Below are positions 14,919 to 22,139 of a stretch of DNA of 44,273 nucleotides, in pieces. Every line of letters begins with the position of its first letter. Position 1 is the stretch's first letter. The position numbers were made by a program, and so were the translations under genes. The DNA is from Clostridia bacterium. GTDB lineage: Bacteria; Bacillota; Clostridia; Christensenellales; CAG-138. Below the pieces are notes generated by a model. The model saw nothing but the letters and a program-made list of their open reading frames with translations, was not told the DNA's origin and made no database searches. The stretch spans positions 1-44,273 of the forward strand of contig JAFPWD010000005.1 in the NCBI GenBank assembly GCA_017395105.1, in the 5' to 3' direction.

Positions 14919-16526
14919 TTAGCCTCCTATCTGCTTCTTGAGAGTGAGAATATTTCTGCCGTCATTGTATTCATAAACGATATCGTCCATAAGCTGCTTG
15001 GTCATGAATATCCCAAGACCGCCGATCTGCCTTCGCTCAACGGCAAGCGTAACGTCGGGATCGGGCTTTGCAAGAGGATCGTAGGGAATGCCATGATCGA
15101 TGAAGGTGATGGAAACGGTGATGGGGGAGTCCGACACCTCAATGCGAACGACGGTGCGGCCGTTTTCGGGCGCGTAGGCGTAGCTCGCAATATTCACGAA
15201 AACCTCCTCAACTGCAACCTCTATCTGCATTCGAGCCTTCATAGGGCAGCTTATCGCTTCAAGATGGGAACCGACAAACGCCAAAACCTTTTGAAGGTTG
15301 GCGGCATCGGCCTCGATATCGAGCTCGTCCGCATGCGCTTGAGCTTCACTCTCTTCGAAATACAGGCTGTCGACCCGTTCCAAAAGCTCGATAAGCTCGC
15401 GCTTGTAAAGCTCAACAGTGGCAACGTCATCATCGCTCTTAAGAGCGGTGTGCCTGATCCTCCAATCGATAAGATCGGAATAGGCTATGCAGCGCACCTT
15501 ATCCTCAACCGATGAGATGAAGGCTTCATCATTCGAGCCAAGGTAGGCGCGAAGGCTCCGCTTCCAGAATTCATCGGCGGTTATTTGAGAGAATCCCTGA
15601 AATTTTAAAACGATGGCGGGATCGTATTCTGAAAAACCAACGTAGGCATTGAATATGCGCGCGAGCTCAAAAACGGGATGTCCAACGGAGAGCTTATCCA
15701 TATCTATGAGAAGCACCTCGCCCGATGCAAGCACTATGTTTTGAGTATGATAATCGCCGTGGATGAGGCAGTTCGTATTGGGGATCTCCTCCGCCATGCG
15801 AAGGAGCTTTTCGGCGGCGCAGGTCGGAAGAAGATGCATCATCCGCTTGATATCTCCGAGCGCCTCGTCCTTAACAGCGGGGAGCTTGCCGTCGGGAACG
15901 GAGATAGAATGGATGGTATGCAGCATGTCAACGTATTCCTTTACGCACCAATCCATGCGCTCGGGCTCATCGGCAAGGATCTTTGAAAAGGAATGCGCAT
16001 TCAAAAGCTCGAACACGGAGCCGAAGCTTGAGCCAACGCGCACAACGTCGTAGGATATCGCGGTCGGCACTCCGAGTATCAGCGCAAGCCGAGCGTTTTC
16101 GCGCTCGTGCGTTATTTCGTCGAGCCCCTCGCTGCTTTTATAAACCTTAACGACTGTATCGTCGTCTAAGCGGTAGACTTTGGCGTTTGCGCCCTGACCC
16201 AAGATATCGCATCCATCAACGGACAGAACGCGGAACGCCTTTTCAACGCTCATCATATCGGTGAAGCCAGTCATTTCAAGTATTTCATAGACCTCGGAGC
16301 AAACATTCTGTATGCGAAGTTCGGGGAAATCTTTGCGAAGCCGCAGAAGGATGCGCAGACCCGCGCTTGAAATGTATTCAAGCTTCGACGCATCAAGAAT
16401 AAGCGAGCTCGGTTTGGCTGCATTGAGCTCGGCACGAAGCTTCTCTTCTTCGAGCTGTGCGCTGTTGGAGTCGATGCGCGAAGGAAGAGACAAGGTTAAA
16501 GCATTATCTGTGTTTGCGCTATCCAT
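14919..16526 (-). CDS. STAS - APH-fold kinase - HATPase (RsbW-like) triple-domain protein
   Basis: 535 aa. Residues about 5-100 form a STAS domain of the anti-sigma antagonist type; LEYISSAGLRILLRLRK holds the usual phosphorylatable Ser. Residues about 105-370 form an APH/choline-kinase-like domain: LGQGANAKVY glycine loop, VVKVYK lysine, HGDYHTQN catalytic loop near 257 and IDMDK near 274. Residues about 400-535 form a GHKL ATPase like RsbW/SpoIIAB: EVAVEEVFVNIASYAY (N box), DHGIPYDP and GGLGIFMT. The three activities of a partner-switching pathway thus sit in one chain. Neither a sigma factor target nor a PP2C phosphatase is adjacent. RBS GAAAGGACGG, 5-8 nt before ATG. First gene of an operon with the HD hydrolase and YdcF. 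Confidence 0.9.
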   Translation of the reverse strand: MDSANTDNALTLSLPSRIDSNSAQLEEEKLRAELNAAKPSSLILDASKLEYISSAGLRILLRLRKDFPELRIQNVCSEVYEILEMTGFTDMMSVEKAFRVLSVDGCDILGQGANAKVYRLDDDTVVKVYKSSEGLDEITHERENARLALILGVPTAISYDVVRVGSSFGSVFELLNAHSFSKILADEPERMDWCVKEYVDMLHTIHSISVPDGKLPAVKDEALGDIKRMMHLLPTCAAEKLLRMAEEIPNTNCLIHGDYHTQNIVLASGEVLLIDMDKLSVGHPVFELARIFNAYVGFSEYDPAIVLKFQGFSQITADEFWKRSLRAYLGSNDEAFISSVEDKVRCIAYSDLIDWRIRHTALKSDDDVATVELYKRELIELLERVDSLYFEESEAQAHADELDIEADAANLQKVLAFVGSHLEAISCPMKARMQIEVAVEEVFVNIASYAYAPENGRTVVRIEVSDSPITVSITFIDHGIPYDPLAKPDPDVTLAVERRQIGGLGIFMTKQLMDDIVYEYNDGRNILTLKKQIGG

Positions 16527-16595
16527 AGTTCCGTCCTTTCAAGAATAATGCCGAAAAAAGATATCATCCGCCCTTTAGCAGCATTTATTTTATGT

Positions 16596-16624
16596 ATTAT
16601 ACACCATTTTTGTGGAATTCTCCA
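16596..16624 (-). promoter_or_regulatory. Probable promoter of the STAS-kinase-HATPase operon
   Basis: TATAAT (16601-16596) directly preceded by TG, with TGGAGA (16624-16619) 17 bp upstream. The -35 is poor. About 70 bp before the start codon. Confidence 0.4.
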
Positions 16625-16653
16625 GAGGAATTCAACCTTGATTTTGCGCCTGC

Positions 16654-16680
16654 AAATGAAAATACCGCCCGAAAGGGCGG
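16654..16680 (-). terminator. Terminator of the fba-DUF1292-lipoprotein unit
   Basis: CCGCCC/GGGCGG stem (16665-16670 with 16675-16680), 4-nt loop, followed on the minus strand by TATTTTCATTT. It lies 20 bp after the lipoprotein stop. Confidence 0.75.
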
Positions 16681-16700
16681 CAAGGGTTTTCATATTTGCG

Positions 16701-17240
16701 TTACTGAGGCTTAACTCCTGTCTGCTGATCGAAGATGAGCCTAAAAGGCTTATCGGTCAAAACCGTATCAGTCATAACGCGGGCAAAGAGCCTGGTTTTT
16801 CCGCCGGGAAGTGCAAGCATGAACGAGCCGTCCGGCATCTGAAGGCTGCTTGAAGCGATTATGGAGCCGTCGGCATTGTAGAAGGCGATGTTCACAGCGC
16901 AGAGAATAAGCTTGGGATAGCTGTTTTCAACGGTTAGATCCACAAAGGTTTCGCCGTTTTGCTCATAAACGAGAATGTCGCTGAAGCTGATATAACGCTC
17001 ATAATGATCGCTCCCGTAGATGACGTTGCCGAGCACGTCCACTAACTCATCGGGGGCAGTGGTTAACTCGGGCAGCGGTTCCTCCGAAAGCTCCGGAGTC
17101 GGCGCTTCGGTAAAGGGCGCGGCGGTATCAGGCGCGGGAGGCGGCGTAACGCCGGGATCGAGCCTCGGCGAAATATCGGTGCAGCCCGCAAGGATGAACA
17201 CCATAACCATGGCGGATGCGATCAAGAGTCTGAGTTTCAT
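16701..17240 (-). CDS. Lipoprotein with Pro-rich linker and a small beta domain
   Basis: 179 aa. The signal peptide ends in the lipobox ILAGC (mature N-terminal Cys near residue 20). A linker rich in Pro, Glu and Thr runs to about residue 70, followed by a beta-rich domain: VYEQNGETFVDLTVENSYPKL, AFYNADGSIIASSS, LALPGGKTRLFARV. This resembles the FxLYD/DUF3426-like 'comparison of variants' folds of exported lipoproteins, but I cannot name a family with confidence. RBS GGAG 8 nt before ATG. It ends at a terminator. The function is unknown, with attachment to the outer face of the membrane predicted. Confidence 0.75.
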   Translation of the reverse strand: MKLRLLIASAMVMVFILAGCTDISPRLDPGVTPPPAPDTAAPFTEAPTPELSEEPLPELTTAPDELVDVLGNVIYGSDHYERYISFSDILVYEQNGETFVDLTVENSYPKLILCAVNIAFYNADGSIIASSSLQMPDGSFMLALPGGKTRLFARVMTDTVLTDKPFRLIFDQQTGVKPQ

Positions 17241-17286
17241 CTATAGTACTCCAATTAGCGAATCGGTGGAAAGCGCGGATCGTCGA

Positions 17287-17541
17287 TCAATCGATGCTGT
17301 TGCGCTTTTTGTATTCGTTGAAAACGCGGTCGAGAGTGCTTTCATCATCAATTCCGATGAGCTCGCCCTCGGCTTTTTCGCGCAGTATTACAAATTCGAT
17401 ATCGTCGCGCTCATCATCAACAGGAAGAAGCACGTAATAATGCCCTCCCTCGAAAGCGAAGCTGTCCATAATATCGAATTCTATTTCGTTATCGTCCTCA
17501 TCGGTGAGGAGGATCGATCTGATCTGTTCATTCTGTTCCAA
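17287..17541 (-). CDS. DUF1292 family protein
   Basis: 84 aa, highly acidic. The pattern ILLTDEDDNEIEFDIMDSFAFEGGHYYVLLP...FVILRE and the acidic C-terminus are characteristic of DUF1292 (YrzB), a small cytosolic family found across Firmicutes and of unknown function. The start is TTG (17541-17539), with GGAG 6 nt upstream. It lies 100 bp after the fba stop, beyond a likely partial terminator, and 46 bp before the lipoprotein gene. Confidence 0.8.
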   Translation of the reverse strand: MEQNEQIRSILLTDEDDNEIEFDIMDSFAFEGGHYYVLLPVDDERDDIEFVILREKAEGELIGIDDESTLDRVFNEYKKRNSID

Positions 17542-17571
17542 AGCTTTCTCCGTTTATATAGATTGAATTTC

Positions 17572-17626
17572 CAAAACAAAATCACCCCCGGCAGGAGCTC
17601 CGATCCGTGACCGAAACGCCCGCCGG
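17572..17626 (-). terminator. Hairpin after fba
   Basis: An 8-bp stem (17619-17626 with 17588-17595, one G-U) with a 23-nt loop, followed on the minus strand by GATTTTGTTTT. Probably a partial terminator between fba and the DUF1292 gene. Confidence 0.5.
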
Positions 17627-17641
17627 AGGATAGATGACTTA

Positions 17642-18577
17642 TTATGCCTTGCCGTTGCAGCCAAGAACGTTGATAAGCTTATGGCGAACCATTTCCTTGA
17701 TCGCGGCGCGGGCGGGCTTGAGATACTGACGGGGATCGAAATGGGAGGGATTCTCGTCAAAGTACTTGCGAATGGTGCCGGTCATGGCAAGGCGCAGGTC
17801 GCTGTCGATGTTGATCTTGCAAACTGCCATGCTTGCGGCCTTGCGGAGCATATCCTCGGGAACGCCGATAGCATCGGGCATGTTGCCGCCATGCTCGTTT
17901 ATCATCTTAACGAATTCGGGAATGACGGAGCTTGCGCCGTGCAGAACGATCGGGAAGCCGGGGAGAAGGCGCTCGACCTCTTCGAGAATGTCGAAGCGGA
18001 GCTGGGGCTTGGTGCCGGGCTTGAATTTATATGCGCCGTGGCTGGTGCCGATCGCGATTGCAAGGCTGTCCACGCCGGTGCGCTCGACGAATTCCTGAAC
18101 CTGCTCGGGGTTGGTGTAGCTTGCGTCCTCCGCGGATACGTTTACGTCGTCCTCAACGCCCTCAAGACGGCCAAGCTCGCCCTCAACCACAACGCCGTGA
18201 TCGTGCGCATACTCAACTACCTCGCGGGTAAGCTTGATATTATCCTCGAAGGAATGATGCGAGCCGTCGATCATAACGGAGGTGAAGCCGCCGTCGATGC
18301 AGCTCTTGCAAAGCTCGAAGGTGTCGCCGTGGTCGAGATGTACGCAGATCGGAAGATCGGTCTCGATGAGAGCGGCCTCGATGAGCTTCATAAGGTAGGT
18401 GTGGTTGGCATATTTCCTTGCGCCGGCGCTGACTTGAAGAATGAGGGGTGCGTTCTCCTCTTTGGCAGCCTCGGTGATACCCTGAATGATCTCCATGTTG
18501 TTGACGTTGAATGCGCCGATGGAGTAGCCGCCTTCATAGGCCTTTTTGAACATTTCGGTACTGGTTACGAGTGGCAT
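17642..18577 (-). CDS. fba: Class II fructose-1,6-bisphosphate aldolase
   Basis: 311 aa, zinc-dependent class II type. It cleaves fructose 1,6-bisphosphate to DHAP and glyceraldehyde 3-phosphate in glycolysis and gluconeogenesis. Zinc and active-site blocks are visible: VHLDHGDTFE, MIDGSHHSFEDN, VEGELGRLEG, IGTSHGAYKF, VLHGASSV and INIDSDLR. The start MPLVTSTEMF at 18577 has GGAGG 8 nt upstream; the longer frame to 18655 lacks an RBS. Its own promoter at 18697-18725 gives a roughly 110-nt leader. With ppdK in the same window it fits a glycolytic anaerobe. Confidence 0.96.
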   Translation of the reverse strand: MPLVTSTEMFKKAYEGGYSIGAFNVNNMEIIQGITEAAKEENAPLILQVSAGARKYANHTYLMKLIEAALIETDLPICVHLDHGDTFELCKSCIDGGFTSVMIDGSHHSFEDNIKLTREVVEYAHDHGVVVEGELGRLEGVEDDVNVSAEDASYTNPEQVQEFVERTGVDSLAIAIGTSHGAYKFKPGTKPQLRFDILEEVERLLPGFPIVLHGASSVIPEFVKMINEHGGNMPDAIGVPEDMLRKAASMAVCKINIDSDLRLAMTGTIRKYFDENPSHFDPRQYLKPARAAIKEMVRHKLINVLGCNGKA

Positions 18578-18696
18578 AGGATGATCCTCCCAAAATCTTG
18601 TGTGTGTAGTATGAGGCTCGAAGAATGACGGGGAAGCGGTGAAACATGAGCGCACCGAAGCTCAACCCGAGCGCCAAACTCGATCCTGCTTTGTTC

Positions 18697-18725
18697 ATTA
18701 TATACCACAATGCGAATTAAATCAA
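18697..18725 (-). promoter_or_regulatory. Promoter of fba
   Basis: TTGATT (18725-18720), 17 bp, TATAAT (18702-18697). Confidence 0.7.
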
Positions 18726-18812
18726 CCTCAAAATCGATATAATTTCCTTAATTTAATATTTTATTCCCCGCAAAGGCGGATAATACGCGAAACGGCGTGA
18801 AAATTCGACGGA

Positions 18813-20252
18813 TCATTCATCCAAAACGGTTTCTATCCTTGCGTTTAAAAGCCCCTTCGGAAGATGATTTTTAATAACTCCATCCGAAAGCTTGCCGAAG
18901 CCGACGGGGAAGCTGCCGCAGCAAATGGGAAGGTATCGCGAGTACTCGCCGCGGATATCGAGAGCGGCATCCGTCTCGATCGTTTCTCCGCGAAGAAAAG
19001 CCGCGAGCTCGCCGCTCGAGAGCTCGATACGATTGCGGCAGCAAAAGCCGTGCGCCGCCATGAAGAAGGTGTGGGAAGGCTTGAGCCTACCCTTTGTAAA
19101 TTCGCCGATCTCAACACCAAGGGATACAGTGCGAAGCCTTAGTACGGAGGACGGAATATCGAACGGAGCATAAATCAGCCTGTCATTTAATGCATATAGG
19201 CTGTCGAACAGAACTTCGTTGTCCTCGAGGATGCACACGCCCGAAAGAAAGTCCGAAGCGATGCGTTTTTGCTCGCTGCCGAGAGGGGCGAGCCCCGGCG
19301 AAGCTCCGCCGCGCTTTGCGGGCTTTCGAGACAGGACGGAATTCTTATCATTTCCAACGATCGAAGGCTTGAGCGCGGAAAAAGTGTCGCAGTCACGCTG
19401 AAAGCTGCCGCTTTTTTCAAGCACCGCAACGAAATGCCCTTCGCCTGCGCAGGTATGGGGATAAAGGCGTTTTTGTGAAACAAGCGAATAATCGGAGTGC
19501 GCATTCAAAAATGCCTCGATCATGCCCTCGTTCTCTTCGGGCGAAAAGGTGCAGGTGGAATAAACGAGCCTGCCGCCATCGGCAACGCATTTTTCCGCGC
19601 TCTCAAGTATTGACTTCTGCCTTGCTGCGCAGGAAACAACGTGCTCGGGAGACCATTCGGCTATCGCGGTATCGTCCTTTCGGAACATTCCCTCGCCGGA
19701 GCAGGGAGCATCCACAATAACCCTGTCGAAAAAGCGGGGAAGCGCATCGGCTATCATATCGGGATGCGCGCTTGTGACGGCTGCATTCACAACGCCGAGC
19801 CGCTCAAGATTGCGCGCAAGCTGCTTTGCTCTTGACGGAACTATTTCGTTTGAAAGAATGAAACCGCTTCCTCCAAGCCTCGAGGCTATTCCGCCGGACT
19901 TGCCGCCGGGAGCCGCGCAAAGATCGAGAACGCGCATGCCGGGACGAATATCCGCAGCCGCAATAACGCTCATCGCGGCGGGCTCCTGAACGTAGAAAAG
20001 CCCTGCAATATGGAACGGATGCGAGCCTATATGTGGAGCTTCTTCGCGAAGTATAAGCCCCTCGTCGAGTGTTGGGGATTGCTCGATTTTCCATGGGCAA
20101 AGCTCAATAAACCGCTCCTTGCTTATCTTGAGCGTGTTAATTCTGATTCCGCGCACGGGCGGCAGCTCGTATGCGGAAATGAATGCATCATACTCAAAAC
20201 CGAGCTGCGCCGCCATGCGTTTTTTAAATGCCTCGGGAAGCGATCCTATCAT
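18813..20252 (-). CDS. rsmF: RsmF/NOL1-type rRNA (cytosine-C5) methyltransferase
   Basis: 479 aa. SAM-dependent m5C methyltransferase of the RsmB/RsmF/Nop2 family. VLDLCAAPGGKSGGIASRL binds SAM. DAPCSGEGMFRKD and STCTFSPEENEGM carry the two cysteines used for release and catalysis. VQEPAAM is typical of the N-terminal part, and the C-terminal region (YLPICCGSFPVGFGKLSDGVIKNHLPKG) is the PUA-like extension of RsmF, which modifies 16S rRNA. RBS GGACGGC before ATG. It starts 27 bp after the second ABC gene, so it is probably the last gene of that operon and subject to the same attenuator. No strong terminator follows. Confidence 0.92.
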   Translation of the reverse strand: MIGSLPEAFKKRMAAQLGFEYDAFISAYELPPVRGIRINTLKISKERFIELCPWKIEQSPTLDEGLILREEAPHIGSHPFHIAGLFYVQEPAAMSVIAAADIRPGMRVLDLCAAPGGKSGGIASRLGGSGFILSNEIVPSRAKQLARNLERLGVVNAAVTSAHPDMIADALPRFFDRVIVDAPCSGEGMFRKDDTAIAEWSPEHVVSCAARQKSILESAEKCVADGGRLVYSTCTFSPEENEGMIEAFLNAHSDYSLVSQKRLYPHTCAGEGHFVAVLEKSGSFQRDCDTFSALKPSIVGNDKNSVLSRKPAKRGGASPGLAPLGSEQKRIASDFLSGVCILEDNEVLFDSLYALNDRLIYAPFDIPSSVLRLRTVSLGVEIGEFTKGRLKPSHTFFMAAHGFCCRNRIELSSGELAAFLRGETIETDAALDIRGEYSRYLPICCGSFPVGFGKLSDGVIKNHLPKGLLNARIETVLDE

Positions 20253-20279
20253 GCTTTGCCGTCCTTTTTTATCAGTTCG

Positions 20280-22139
20280 TCACGCAAGCAGCTTCTCGGT
20301 GCTGTTCTCGGTGAACTGGGTGGTGTAAAGGTTGTAATAATAGCCGCGCAGCTTTAAAAGCTCCTTGTGAGTTCCGCTCTCGGTGATTTTTCCGCCGCGG
20401 ATAACGAGTATCCTGTCCGCCGAGCGGATGGTGGAGAGCCTGTGCGCAACTATGAAGCTCGTGCGGTTCTTCAAAACCTCGCCGATCGCGCTTTGGATAA
20501 GCGCTTCGGTCTCGGTATCTATGGAGCTGGTCGCCTCATCGAGCACGAAAATACGCGGATCGGCAAGTATGACCCTTGCAAAGCTTATAAGCTGCTTTTG
20601 ACCCGTGGAGAGTCTCGCGCCGCCTTCGCCGACCTCGGTATCGTAGCCCTTGTCGAGCGCGATGATGAATTCATCCGCGTGAACGAGCTTCGCCGCAGCG
20701 ATGACCTCTTCATCGCTCGCATCCTTTCTGCCGTAGCGGATATTATCCTTAATGCTTCCGCTGAAAAGATGTGGCGACTGGAGCACATAGCCAAGCCTGT
20801 CCTGAAGCCAAAGCTGACTTTTCTCTCGGTAATCTCTTCCGTCTATCAGGATCTCGCCGCTCGTGGGCTCGTAGAATCTGCAAACGAGGTTGACGATCGT
20901 GCTCTTTCCTGCGCCCGTTTCGCCAACGAGCGCGATCGTTTCGCCCTGCTTGACCTTGAGATCGAAATCCTTGAGCACCTGCTCACCACCCTTGTAGGCA
21001 AACGAAACGTTCTTGAATTCGACCTCGCCGAAAAGCTCCTCCCAGTTCTCGCGCTTGGGATCGAAGCAATCGCCGTATTTTGCGATGACCTCGGGAGTAT
21101 CGGTGATATCGCAGGGCGTGTCAAGAAGCGAAATCACGCGCTCTGCGCTCGCCTGTGCGCTTTGCATCTCGGCGAATATGCCCGCAAGCTGCTGCATGGG
21201 GTCGAAGAGATTGGTGGTGTATGAGATGAAGGCCGTCAGCGCACCGAGTGTCATAGTGGCACCGAATATCGTGGGCGCGATAACGGTTTTTCCGCCCGCA
21301 TAAAGCGCGATAGCGGTGGCGATGGAGCCGAGGGTCATAACTATCGGTGTGAAGATACCCGAGAGTATCGCCGCCTTGATCGAAGCCTTCTTCATGGTTT
21401 TGGCTTCGCTCTTGAATTCATCGAAGTTTCGATCCTCGCGAACGAGCGTTTTGGTCGTAACAGCGCCCATTATCCCCTCATTGAATGCACCAGTAATGCG
21501 CGAATTCTGCTTGCGCACTATGCGATGCTGAGCGAGTATCTTCCGCTGAAAATAAACGCTTACAACGGCGAGCGGGGGAAGCACGATCAGCACAAGCAGG
21601 CCGAGCTTCCAGTTCATCGAAAGCAGGAATATGATGCATCCGATTATAAAGCCGCCCGACCAAAAGATATCCGTCACGCTCCATGCGATCATCTCACTCA
21701 GTCGCGGGATGTCGCCAACCATGCGTGCCATGATGTAGCCGACTGCGGTTTTATCGTAATATGAGAACGAAAGCTCCTGCAGCTTTTTGAAGGCATCCTC
21801 GCGAATATCGAAGCTCATGCGCATCTCGAGCTGCCCGCAGAACAGAATGAAGCCGACAATGGATGCGCCTTGGACAACAACGAAAAGCAGGTAAACAAGG
21901 GCGAACGGAACTATATCTCCAATGCCGCTCTCGCCCTTAACTATGATCTTGTCTATCGCATACCTTGTGAGCTGTGGGTAAACAAGATCGATAAAGGCCG
22001 TAACAAGCATAAGTGCAACACCCGCAAACAATACGCGCTTGTGTCTGAGAGCATACTCAAGCAGCCTTTTCCAAAGCTTGAAATCTATTTTCTTATTAAA
22101 CTCTTCCTCTTGAAGAGCGGTCGTTGTCAACTCGTCCAT
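20280..22139 (-). CDS. ABC exporter half-transporter, subunit 2 (BmrD/LmrD-like)
   Basis: 619 aa: six-helix ABC transmembrane domain (about residues 30-330), then a nucleotide-binding domain. GETGAGKST (Walker A), QSPHLFSGSIKDNI (Q loop), LSTGQKQ (signature), IFVLDEATSSID (Walker B with catalytic Glu) and AHRL (switch His) are all intact. This is the catalytically competent partner of a heterodimer with the upstream subunit. The genes overlap by 1 nt (TGATG), with AGGAGG inside the upstream gene, so equimolar synthesis is likely. The substrate is unknown; multidrug or peptide export is usual for this type. Controlled by the attenuator at 24130-24290. Confidence 0.92.
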   Translation of the reverse strand: MDELTTTALQEEEFNKKIDFKLWKRLLEYALRHKRVLFAGVALMLVTAFIDLVYPQLTRYAIDKIIVKGESGIGDIVPFALVYLLFVVVQGASIVGFILFCGQLEMRMSFDIREDAFKKLQELSFSYYDKTAVGYIMARMVGDIPRLSEMIAWSVTDIFWSGGFIIGCIIFLLSMNWKLGLLVLIVLPPLAVVSVYFQRKILAQHRIVRKQNSRITGAFNEGIMGAVTTKTLVREDRNFDEFKSEAKTMKKASIKAAILSGIFTPIVMTLGSIATAIALYAGGKTVIAPTIFGATMTLGALTAFISYTTNLFDPMQQLAGIFAEMQSAQASAERVISLLDTPCDITDTPEVIAKYGDCFDPKRENWEELFGEVEFKNVSFAYKGGEQVLKDFDLKVKQGETIALVGETGAGKSTIVNLVCRFYEPTSGEILIDGRDYREKSQLWLQDRLGYVLQSPHLFSGSIKDNIRYGRKDASDEEVIAAAKLVHADEFIIALDKGYDTEVGEGGARLSTGQKQLISFARVILADPRIFVLDEATSSIDTETEALIQSAIGEVLKNRTSFIVAHRLSTIRSADRILVIRGGKITESGTHKELLKLRGYYYNLYTTQFTENSTEKLLA

